Source: Cruorifilaria tuberocauda
Taxonomy: Eukaryota > Nematoda > Chromadorea > Rhabditida > Onchocercidae
DNA length: 64,000 nucleotides
Reading direction: 5' to 3'
Assembly: GCA_013365365.1 (NCBI GenBank)
Contig: JABVXU010000088.1
Coordinates: forward strand, 62,001-126,000
A model generated the notes under the pieces. That model ran no database searches. It saw only the letters and a program-made list of their open reading frames with translations, and was not told where the DNA came from. Shown here in pieces: positions 1 through 11,858 of the stretch (the first letter of the stretch is position 1; each line of letters opens with the position of its first letter). Made by a program: the position numbers and the translations under genes.

Positions 1-3000
1 CATAAATGCTTTTCGTTGTTTACCATCTTTGCATCATTTGCTTATCAACTATGGGGATAAAATTTGATTAACTTATACTTAAATACTGAAAAAAGAACTA
101 ATTCCATGTTGTTATTGTCTTTTAGATAAAACTAACTCTGTAAGTTATGAATTCGAATCAAACTGCAAAAATTTAACGAAGCTAATTTTCTCGTTTTTTT
201 TGCTAATTTCAAATTACTCAAAAGTTTTATAAACGTCTAAACGACATTTTATGATTTCTTCCTGCAATCCTTCGATTAATTCAGATTGTTTTGTTTATTT
301 TTATACGCTTAAAACATTGAAATTCTTTTTCTATCCTAAAATCAAACAATTTTAAAGAATAACGTCAAATTGACGAAAATTTCTAATTCTATAAATTGTG
401 CAATTCCCTGTAAATTGGAGTTAATTCTTTCATGAAATTACTTTAGTAATGCAAATTTGAAAGCATGTAATAAAAAAATATCATCTTGAATATCACGTTT
501 CATATAATAATAAGCTACAATGAATAAGTTTTATTGTAAAGTTAGAATGCCATTCGAGATTTCTCGAGCATTTAATTCTCCGGTTTTTCGCAATTGTTTG
601 TTCAACTACATATCGAATAATTTCAAAAAAGGCACAACGTTCCAATGGTAAAGTTTCCATTTACTGGTGAACTTTAACCTTTTAGTCAATCTGAAAAGAA
701 AACAATAGAAGTAATTTGCTCTGTGATATTAGCTAAAACATATGTAGGAATACTATTTCATTGATGACTAAAATTGAAGCTAAAATGGGAAAAAAGAAGA
801 GACAAAGTTACTTTTACTAAGCAAGAAGTAATAATAAAATATTTTCACTCCAAGCTAACCTTTATAATTGACGTCTATAACTAATGACGAATTTCTCTTT
901 TAAAGAATTTAAATGAATGAAAGGTTCAATGTTCCAAAGAGAAAAAGAGAAATGAGAAGATGAAGGAAGATAAATTGTTATTCATTAAAAATGGGCATTT
1001 GATGAAAACAATATTCCTTTTCAATCATTTCAAACGTACGTTCCCTTTAATAGCTAACCCTATATATATCCGTTCCGGTTTGTGTCTTTCTTAATATATC
1101 CAGAAAATTTCAATTTAATTAAAATTTGTTGAAGTCAGAAGAAGAGAAGCCTATTAGTTATACGTCAAGCGTACGGTAGATATTCATTGCTTTTCTTTGA
1201 TATATTTTAGTTATCTATTATTGCCCCTCGTAGTTGGGACTCTTTCCATTTAAAAAAACAAAAACTTTTATAATTTCTTTGATTTCCATTTAATCTATTC
1301 ATTCATCCATTCAACAACATCGATAGATTGCTAATTGAATCACCTGTGTTAAAGTCAAAGGTCAATTGGAGATAAGAATGAATATAATGGATTAAGAGGA
1401 ATTGAAATTAGAGCCATAGCTAAGGAAGTAGGAAGCAATGAAAGATTGTATTAATGTCTCGTATTACGTGTAAAGCACTGGACGGTGCAAATTACACGGA
1501 TATTTATTCATCTGTTTATCAGTGAACTTCTCTATTGTTACCAGTCTCTCGTTTATGGCTCACTAATTTCATTTTTCATATTTTCATAGATTTATTTGAT
1601 GACGCGTTTTGGCTTTTTTCTTCATTTCCTTTTCACGCATACTTTCTCCATTTCATTCCTCCCTGATAACCTTTTTTCCTTCCTCTCTTTTGTTGTGTCT
1701 AAGAAAGTTTTATCTTTCATTTACCTTGCTTTTTAGACATTAAAATTACTGTCAAAAAGCATGAGGTACAGTAACGAGTAACGTGATCCTTCGGTATTCA
1801 TATATAATATCATTTATTCATTAAATTGCTATTAAAATTATCTTGCACTTATTATTATATATTTCGCAGTATATAAAATTTCTGTATATCAGTTAACTAA
1901 TACTATTTATTTTAATTTACGGTTCATGAGAATGAGAATTGTATGCAACATTATATTGTTAATCAACCTTTTATCTTAATATTAACAGTAATAAATATCA
2001 GTTCTAAGAAAAGAAACATGATCGCAATGATTTTGAAATTTTATTTCCAAACATCATTAGTTCTTGAATTTGAAAAAAAAATATTTTTGAAAATATTCAA
2101 ATGATTTGCATAATCAACCTAACAACTTATTTTTCAAAACATTGGCGATGAAATTCATATAACGAAGGGTACTATTTTCGTGAAAAATTCTAACGATCGG
2201 TGGCTGTTATCATAGCGATAAGCAACTAATTTAGGATTGTTAGGAATGAAATGGAGAAGAGAAGAAGGAAAGTGTAGTAAGCAGTAAAGCTACGCATCAT
2301 TATGAAGCCAACAGCCAGCAATCCTTTCCGGTCTATAAACTTTAATTTCTCCGGAATTTCCAAAGTGAAATATCACTTCTTTAGTTAAATTGTTCAGAGC
2401 TACTTTTTATTATACTTAGTGTAGGTTTGGATGAGATTAAACAATGGTACTTTGCATATCATTTATGCCATCGAATAGTTGCATCAAGAAAGAACGATTC
2501 CAAATTACTTTTGAATTTCTTATGGATATTTTTGATATAGGAATAACAAAGATGGGAATAATGCTAATTGATTTAGTATGATAACTTGAAATTTGATATG
2601 ATCAATTTAGTATCTGATTCATTTTCAACAAATGATCAAATGGAATAAGCGATTATGAATTTAATTATTAAAGGAGAATTAGCAAATTAGTTCATGATTT
2701 ACAAAAGGACTGATGACGCTGTATGTTTAGCAAGCAGGCTTTTTAAATGCTTTCAGCTGTTATTATAATAATCATCAGCTTTTTTTGCATCAGGTAATTC
2801 GTTGCTTATCAACATAAGCGACCAGTAATTAATTTATTACATCAAATTTGCGTATCCATTAATGTCTCGTGTTATCCATATGGTGTTTGAATTTATCTGA
2901 TAGAAAAAAGATAAAACCCTTTTGAATCACACGCAAAAACTTTTTTATTGACTTCTTTATCTCCAAATTTTTCGCCTAATTTTGGTTAGTTATCGATCAA

Positions 3001-4370
3001 TTTTAGAAATTATACTAATTTAATGATTCATCAGAATCTGATGTAAAGAAATTTTCCTGAAATCATAAATTAAAATAAGATATTAATTAATCATAAATGA
3101 TTACAATTTCCTTTCAATTCGATTATCATTTATTTCTTTATTTGTAACAGATAGTAAGAGGAAAAATAAATTCTATTCATTCAATTCTAATTATTCAATG
3201 AAAATTATAGTCTTAGATTTTATTTCAGTTTCTAATGCAGGGGAATGTGAAAAATAAATTTCCACTTTGAACTTCACTCATTCATCTATTTTTAAGATAT
3301 TTCTCTTCAGTTTCGCATTATTGCTTCCTTCTAGTAAATGAGACAGTCTTATAATCTTTTATCTATTTCCTTCATTTTGTCGATTTTTCAAATTTTTAAA
3401 TTTATTAAACAATCAAAGTTTCAGGAGCACTTTGTGGCATGAACTTATTGAATGAAATTTTGATTCAAAAATCTTACAAAATTGGTTGCACTCTGTGATA
3501 ATGAAGATAACGTGAAGTGATGATGAAGTACGATAGAGTAAGACAATATAAAAAAGACAAATTTTGAACTACTCGAATACTTATGAACTGATCAATTATT
3601 CCCATTCTTCTCTTGCAAAAAGTCTTACTGAAATTCGATGAAATTAACTGTTACACTGAAACATGCTACTAAATGACAAATTAAATTTAAAGTTTTTCAA
3701 CCTCTTAACCCCAAAAAGTTAGTAACCGTATGATACAAATCATACTGATCATCTAAAGAACTGATAAATCTCTCAAAAACTGTGATAGCTAACTTTTCGC
3801 TTTATATCTATTAATGATTTTTAGCATCAGAATTTCAATTTTAATCAAAATTGATAATTCTTTTTTACTTTCAGCACTAAAAAGATAAAACATCTGATGT
3901 GAAAGTTGCAAAAATCCACTTAAAATATACATGAGATACTAATGAAACCTATTCCTTCACTTCATCGGTACAATTTCAGTGCTTCTGAAACTTGAAATCT
4001 AAAAGTACATCTATCATATTTTATCCAAATGAATAACATTAATTAATCATTGCAAACTATTCTTCGAAATGGCATCAAAAGGAAACAATGAGAGAGAGAG
4101 GAGAGGGAGAGAGGGAGAAAAGGAGAGGGAGAGAGAGTGTAAGGAGGAAATGGAAATCTTTCCTTCTTAATTTTCAATGATTTCTAAAAATTTCGAATAA
4201 TACAACTGCCACATCATTTTGGTGATTTCTTTTGCCCAATCACTTTCTATCACAACTGCTACATTATCACTTTATCATTTCTTCAATTTGTGTAATTTCT
4301 CCCATAATAAATTCAACATTTCGTCTCTCCATTACATTTCAATTATCATTTTAGAATTTTTTCATTTTAG
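1..4370. other. AT-rich intergenic stretch
   Basis: I see no coding exon with both a usable frame and flanking splice sites on either strand. The stretch is AT-rich with many stop codons in all frames. It ends at the acceptor before the cysteine-module gene, so the proximal promoter of that gene should lie in its last few hundred bases. A purine-rich GA microsatellite sits near 4.1 kb. Confidence 0.6.
4090..4138. repeat. GA-rich microsatellite
   Basis: An imperfect run of GA and GGA units, about 50 bases, lies some 250 bases upstream of the trans-splice-like acceptor of the following gene. It could be polymorphic. No function is implied. Confidence 0.85.
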
Positions 4371-4371
4371 G
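4361..4371 (+). promoter_or_regulatory. Probable spliced-leader acceptor with short upstream ORF
   Basis: The sequence TTTTTTCATTTTAG ends at about 4370 with no coding exon before it, as expected for a trans-splice acceptor. The first ATG after it, at 4372, opens an eight-codon ORF that overlaps the main start at 4392 in another frame. The main start is chosen because it gives a hydrophobic leader followed by cysteine modules. Confidence 0.5.
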
Positions 4372-4391
4372 ATGCTAATTTTCGACTTGAA

Positions 4392-7300
4392 ATGTTAATA
4401 ACATACTTATCGCATATCATGTTGGCACCTACAATATTTATAACTCATCAAGTTAACTCACGCTGCTATTCATGCGCTGGTACGTGTTACAGTGAACCGT
4501 GTAACTGTCAGGTCAGTATTTATCTTTTGTAATTTAAAACAAATTGATATGAAGCATACTGTAAATTCTATGCTGCGTCATTCCATTTAAACTGATGCAT
4601 TTAAAGTGTTCTAAGAAAATATATGGTATATTCAGAGATTATTCACGTCATGATTTTCATGATTGTATGATTCATACAGTACTTTTCATGGTTATCGAAT
4701 ATTTTTTGTACCATAGCTTATTTCAAAAAAAAAAGAGAAATAACATAACAGAACTAGTAAACGTTTGGCAAAATTCTTAATTTAAATTCTAGTTTATTCT
4801 GAGATTTGTTAAGATATTAAAATAAAAGATAAACTTTTTCTTATCTGTTAGATGGGTTCCTGTGAGTCCGATTACTGTTTTATTGAACGTAAACCGACGG
4901 ATGAGAAAAATTATTACCGAATCACGAAGGGATGTATCAAAAGACCGTCTCGTACCCATATGGGTTGTGATTATGATCGTTTTCAAGATCATATTCTGTG
5001 CATTTGTAGAGGTAATCATGAAAATTTGCTTCCTTGCTTATTCGCTTATATTTAATATTTTCCGATGTATTCGCAACGAATTCTTCTGTTTCAATTAAAC
5101 GGTGAATATTTGACTAATAGAAATAAGAGAATTCATGCATTCGTATAAATGTCTTTTGTAAAAAAAGATCGAAAAGAATAGCTGTGAAATTTGTTAGAAC
5201 ATCGATGGCGACATTCGCCTTTAAAGCATTAAGATTTGCTGAAAAGTCCAAAAACTGACCAAAAAAAGAAACTTGCTTTTTCTTCTCTTAACCAAATGAA
5301 AGAATTCAAGCTGATTTGAGGGAAAGATAAAAAGCAATTTTTCTCTGGAAAAAAAGAAATCATTGATAATAGATTCTCTTTATGTTAATTTATAGTTTTG
5401 ACATCACTGAATTCTTTCCCAATTGGAACTTCCCAATTAAGCTACAAGACGAAGAGAAAATTAATTTTTATTTAACGGGATTAAAAGGAGAGAATTTTCA
5501 TTCAATGTCCAAACTTTAATATCAGTCCAATAGAAACAAATTGAAGACATTGCAAAATGAATTTATATATAAACTAGAAGAAATTAAAAAATTTTTTTTT
5601 TCTACAAGAGAAAATAAATGAAGTAAAAATTATTGATAAGGAATTTTAAGTGTTAAATTAAATTTTATAGGTGAATTTTGTAATGATGTGATTTATATAA
5701 GGCCGATGCATCGACAAACTATCACATGTCGAAATTGTTCGGATCGCGAACCGGATTGTGGTGAAATATGCCGGGGGCAGTGGTGTCATGAGGATTCTAC
5801 AACTGGTATGACAAAGTTTAAAAATTTCTAAAAATTCATTTAAATTTTCATTTAATAGTTTATCAAATGATAAACTGCGTATCATATCACTGCATAAAAT
5901 TATGATTTTATCCATTTGATGATATCATAAATGTGAGGCAAGAAAAGTTTAAAAAGAAATTAGTTAAATTTTCGGAAATGTAATTGTAGGAGCCGCTGGA
6001 TGCGGTTATGGACCTCCTTCATTACCGTACTTTTACAAGGGACCAGAACTGTTATACTACCGTACGCGGGTCTGTGTTACTGTTAGCAGGTAGAATTAAA
6101 TGCACTCTTCAACAACGTTATTGTATTTCTTATTTGCATCGATCGTTATTATTGTATGAGCAAACTAACCCTTAATTTATGCATTTATTTTGCTTTCTTA
6201 TATTATTAGGTAATTAAACGTTTTTCCTATTTGCTTAAATCAAGAAGTTTCGTTTGAAAGTAATAATGGAATGTTTTTCGATGCAAAAAATCAAAGAGAG
6301 AGCAAGGATTTTTTGTTTTTAAGTTTTTCCTAAGAATGAAATTAAAATTTAACAACTAGTGGTTATTAGCTGTCCATAACTGATTAATATGTTTTCCTTC
6401 CGAAAGATTATTTACTAAATTGTCTATTTCTCTGAATATAAGAACTTCAGATGTCTAAAGTTATTTAACAATTCATAAACTTCTTGAATTTTGTTTGTAA
6501 AATATTATTTTAATAATACGAAAAAGAGGGTTTTAAATCTAATTGATCTGAGCATTCTAGTAATGATATAGTCAAATTTATTAATAATTGATTATGAAAT
6601 TTTAAAAATCTTAGCTAAATGCATAATGATTAGATAGATTTCACTATGATATATTTCCTATCTGTCATAAATTCCTCGTTCATCGATAATCAAAATTTCA
6701 TTGATGTTATTCAATTGGATTGAAATATCATTTAAGATATTAGAAAATAATCTAAGCGTAAACATAAAGCGAATCTTTTATTCTTATCATTCTTATCAAT
6801 CAAAATCACTTCACCCCTATCTATATCATCTTCTCCCCCTAAACTTTTTTTACTCTTTCTTTCTCGAAAAATCATTAATTTTAGAGGTTCAAGTTCTCCA
6901 CGAAAACATTGCATATGTAATACAAATAATTGCAATGTTGCATATAAACGTTCAACACCATGGAATCATTTGGAAGGAACAAGTCGAATACGATCTCTCT
7001 TTGTGAGTCCGAAGTATGTTTACTTGCATAACCAGTTAAATAAATATATTTCAGGTAATCGAAGGATTAACAGGTGTTAGTGGCATAACGTCATTGTACT
7101 TCACCTAATTTCTTTGATTAGTGCTGTGCTAATTCTAGCATTTTCAATTAAGAAGTAATTTCACTACGTTTTTCAGTAAGCAATGTATTTGTTTTGCAGG
7201 GAAAGTAACTTTCCATCAGAGTTGCACAAATGTGTTAATTGTGAAGTAAGTACGGAAGATGTTAGAATGACTGCACCATGCAAGCAAAATCAGTGCTTAG

Positions 7301-7853
7301 GACATTACTGTACGTTTGCTACGCAACGATTATTCCTCGGTACCAAACAGTATCGACAACAAAAGTCGATCTTAAATGAACGTCAAGGATGTATTAATGT
7401 TACCGATAATCATCATGTTTGAATTTAATTTTCTTATTTGAATTTTCATTGAAATACCTTTTGCTTAATTGCCAACTTTAGTTTGTTAGTAAAACTAAGA
7501 AATGTACTTATGGCTCAATGCATGCGAAGTTTATTGATCATTTCGTTCTCAAGATCTTGAGTATTAAATAATTCGAAAGTTTAGAATATACTCAAAACTT
7601 TAAAGATATGACTTTCGGAAAATTGTCAATGATATTTTTTAATCTTAATTTTATTCAGATTCAACTTGGTTGTTCACATAAATGGATGAGTAATGAGGAG
7701 GAAGAATTACACTGTGCATGTATCGGTGATCGCTGCAATCGTGATCTGGCCACCGCAAGTCTCAATAGTGCTAATCGAGTGATCGTAATCATTGATAAAC
7801 TTATTGCTGTAATATTTATTCAACTCATTGTCCATCCCAATCTTCTATTTTAA
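4392..7853 (+). CDS. Secreted/GPI-anchored protein with three cysteine modules (Ly6/uPAR or ET-module-like)
   Basis: Seven exons join in phase: 4392-4511, 4852-5011, 5671-5805, 5990-6089, 6885-7013, 7200-7416 and 7659-7853, giving 351 residues. A hydrophobic leader (about 1-22) is followed by three modules. Each opens with C-x2-C (C25/C28, C113/C116, C226/C229) and closes with C-x-C-x4-C-N (ending N98, N189, N314). A hydrophobic C-terminal tail (about 330-351) fits a GPI signal. N281 lies in an N-glycosylation sequon. The exon at 6885 was found because the middle module lacked its closing motif; it restores CICNTNNCN in phase. The fold is typical of extracellular nematode proteins of the three-finger or ET-module type, whose roles vary (receptor, channel modulator, adhesion), so no specific function is claimed. 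A polyadenylation signal AATAAA lies at 8067. Exon calls are strong; the family name is the weaker part. Confidence 0.78.
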
Positions 7854-10800
7854 TTTGGCAAAAAAAGCACAAGAAAGATGTTTACTTGCAAATGTTGATC
7901 TCTGCCAGATTTTCATATTCAATTCAATTCAATTCTATTCAGAATGCGAATTTTCAATTATGATTTTATTAAAATTTTAACTTTTATGGATACGCTTAAA
8001 TGCTCATACAAATATATTAAGTACGATTATTTATGTTCAGATTACTCTCATTTAAACCTTTGGAGCAATAAATCGACATCCATATATAAATTCCCGGGAG
8101 AATAAATCAATACTCATTTAAACTCTTAAAATAATGCGATTCAACGATTACATAATTATACCGTAGTTTTTCCTATTATATTTTGAATGATGCTAGTCCA
8201 ATAAGATTACTTCTAATTTAATTTTAACACATATCTAATTAGGCTCCAATCAAAATTATTCAATAAAGTTTAATTGAAATTGAACTTAATCGAGTTTAAT
8301 CACTCTTATGCCAGTTTTAGCCCTTAATAGTTTTAATGAGCGCTTTCCATTGCAATAAATCGTCTGCAATTGCAATACACTTTTTTTTAAATCCTAAATC
8401 TTCGAAACGAAAATTAGAAAATGAATATACATATTTAATTGTGATGCGCTATTATCTCATTTCAAAATTCCAAGATGTTGACCTTTAGCTCCAGCTATCT
8501 TAATTTTCTTCTCGAATTCTTTTAAGCTCTTGATTTCTTTCTCAATTCTCGGTATCTATTTATATGATGAAAGCTTATCGAAATTGTTAAGAAATGAGTG
8601 TTACAAATCAGTTAATAATATTTTTAACCTTTTAACCAACTTTAGTTTCCTAGATAGTGGAAGTTGTTCTCAACAATCAACCTTTTATATGATTCCAGGT
8701 ATTCTGGAAATTTCTAATAGATCGCTAGATTGATCGATCAATCTAGAAAAATCAATTAATAATTCCAATCTTTGTGAATTAAAAGATTTCAGTCAACAAA
8801 AGGAGTATAATTTAAGTAATTTATTTTCAGTATATTTTGCATAAGCTATTTAAAAGATGCAGACAATAGAAGTCATTCTTATTATCATATTTCTCATACT
8901 CAATATCTCGAGAGTATAAGAAAGCTTCTTATATCATACACATTCTAGTACTCCTCAATAACCTCTTATACCAACTATGTACTAATTATAAAGAATACTG
9001 CAATATTATTACATTGTTAAAATAATGTACTATAAATACTTCTCATTATCACTAAAATGTGATATTACTTGTGTGATATAACTTGGAAATTGTACAATAG
9101 AAATGATTTAAATGTCTCAACAAATGCTTTATTTTAAGTATAACATGAAAGCTGCTTTGTATCTCCCAGTAAAGTTGCTAAGTTTCACCTATAATAAGCT
9201 TATCACTATGAATTGTAGCATTAACCCTCTGCTTTCGTGAGATATTTCATTATGAAAACGGCGTCAAAACACAAATTAAGTAGGAAGTCTAAAATTGTCT
9301 AATTTATTTTTACAAATTTTTGAAATACACTTTAATTCACTTATAATAAAATGCTTAGATTTTTTCTTAGAAAAAAAGGAAATAATAGAAGTGAAAGAGC
9401 AATGAAGAAACAAGCGAAAGCCAACGATAAGTGTAAAAAAAATAAAAAAAAAGCGATTTCAAAATTTACTTCACCTGAAGAGAAAAGCGATATGATAATG
9501 CGGATATAATGATAATAATCAGATATGATAAAGAGATATAGATAATAGAAATTTTAAATTTCAAAAACAATACTTGGATATCAATACATTAAATATCCGA
9601 AGCTGAAGTCGTCACTTCGATGGATTGATGGAGTAATTCCGATAAGTAGAAAGCTCAAGCTTACCCTTAAGAATTATCTAAGTTGAAAAAAATAGAGATA
9701 TAGACAAGCTAAATTCAATTTGATCTTTCTGTTGTTTTCATCATGCCGAAATGTAGCCTACCGTATTTACCGCTTATCAAAAGTATTCAAACAGAATAGA
9801 TAGTTAAGAACATAACCAACTATGATGACTCTGTATCATTGAAAAGTAGATGGTAAATTGGAACATTGATAAAAGCCTCAAATATTCCTTCTTATTCTGA
9901 TTCTATTTTCTTAATATATTCTTAGACGCTAACTTCAAGAATTACACAGTTCTACAGTAATAAGAGAGAAATATCCTTTCAAGAAATTTGTTACATAAAT
10001 TTATAAACATGCTCGCTTCCATTTAACTCAGCTTTTAACTACTCATCCAACTGCTGAAAATTAATCAGTAGTATTGATTATTGAGCAACTAAATCAAACT
10101 CATCCTAATTCAAATTTTTATATCAACCGAGATTTCGATCATTTTACGTCTATCTTTAGTATTTCACAGCGTGTTAGTTAACTCTTTATAAATCAGTTAA
10201 CCGATCTACCAAGGACTGACGATTTACATAATATATCGTCATTTATCACAAAAATGTATTCAGAGAATGAGTGGTAGAATGAAATCATTCTTGTGAGCAT
10301 CTCGTCAATTAATAATAAATTATGTCTATAAGGTTAACTAATTAAAATAAATTGCACATAATTTCAAGATGCATTTGGCTCAAACATTCCAAGTAATTTA
10401 ATAACATAAGAATGTGCGAAGCGCTTTCAAACATCAAAAATGAACAAAAACAGAGATAAAGCACTGCATGTGGATAAGCCTGAGCAAAATAATAAGCAAA
10501 TAGAAGACAACTCAAACGAGATTATTACAAATTATTTCAAACCGTTTGCAAAACTTAAGATGAGAGTCATCAAAACTAACGTGAATTTTTAAATATCAAT
10601 TTGGTGGTTTATGTTGATCTCAGCACATAATATTTTTAAGATGCTTTCCTACTATAAAACATTAACCAATAAGAAATATCTAATTTTCACTGACTTTTCC
10701 CGTTCAAACATAGCATCTTTATAGTACACTATACTTTAAAACTCCACTTGAAATATCTAGAACAGCCTTAAATCATATTATGTTATAAAGATATGATGAT

Positions 10801-11858
10801 ACTTAAATGAAAGTTTAGCAATTCTCATTCTAAAAATTTCTTTCTTCTTTTATCCTTCTCTAGCGATGACACTATGTTTAAAAAAAAGCTAAATATTTCA
10901 AAAAACTTGAAACATATCATTATCCACATCACACTTAAATACTAAGATGAAAATATCATATAAATATCTCCTACCCGAACGACACTTTTCTCACTAAGGA
11001 TACAAATCGATCAAGAACTTCTACAGTATTGAAAAATTGATAGAGCGTAATTTCGCTAAAAGGAAAAAAGTCAAACGTTTAAATCACAGCCTCCTCGAGC
11101 TTTCACTATCCATGTCTAGAATATAAATATACTTACAAAGATCAATCATTAAAAAAAAACAGAATTAAGAAATATGTTTCTTACTGCATCTACCGATGTA
11201 AGGAAGTAATTAATAGAATGGAATCTAACTAATATCTTCTATACCTGAATGCCGCAAACACTATTGAGATATTATGATTTCATTATGAAGATTTTGTTGA
11301 TATCGGGAGTTCCATAAATCCAAACCGTCACAGAAAGAAACGTGAATTTAGGCTTCTTTTGCAAACAATCAAACCACTGGTTATAGAAATGGTACAAAAT
11401 AAAATCACAAGAAAGAACAAACAGATAAGCTTAATCTCTTTGATAACAATTTAGAACGGTTCAGCAACGTTCTAAAAATAGGACTTTAGGAATCACCTAG
11501 ACTAATGTCAACGATATGCATATTAACTTTTTTAAGGCAAGTATAAAATCACCGAGGAAGGATTAATGGAAGAGCGGAAAAAACCGCAAACAAGCATAAA
11601 TCTATAACAGATTTAGGAACCTACAAGCATTATTAATATTCGAATCAATATGAAAGCATTGCCGAAAAGCATAACATTACTACAAAAGCTAAAATGGAAA
11701 AACATTGCTCCACCATATAGTAAAGTGAACAATTTAAAACTGAAAATAACGAAGCGATGAAGAAACAACAAATATTCATTGAAAAAAGTAAATCTCCTAA
11801 ACACTTAAAAACTAAGTTAAAATCTGAAGACAGATTTCTTCATTAAATTCATGCCAAA
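7854..11858. other. Intergenic stretch between convergent genes
   Basis: This region lies between the 3' end of the cysteine-module gene (+) and the 3' end of the LAMTOR1 gene (-). I found no convincing exon. It holds the 3' UTR of the first gene, with AATAAA at 8067 and 8101, an imperfect ATTCA pentamer run near 7918-7940, and otherwise AT-rich sequence with stops in all frames. Confidence 0.55.

Noticed and set aside
195..1000. Search for mobile-element genes, tRNA, rRNA and CRISPR here and across the window
   Set aside because: No transposase or reverse-transcriptase motif, cloverleaf, ribosomal core sequence or regularly spaced repeat array was seen.
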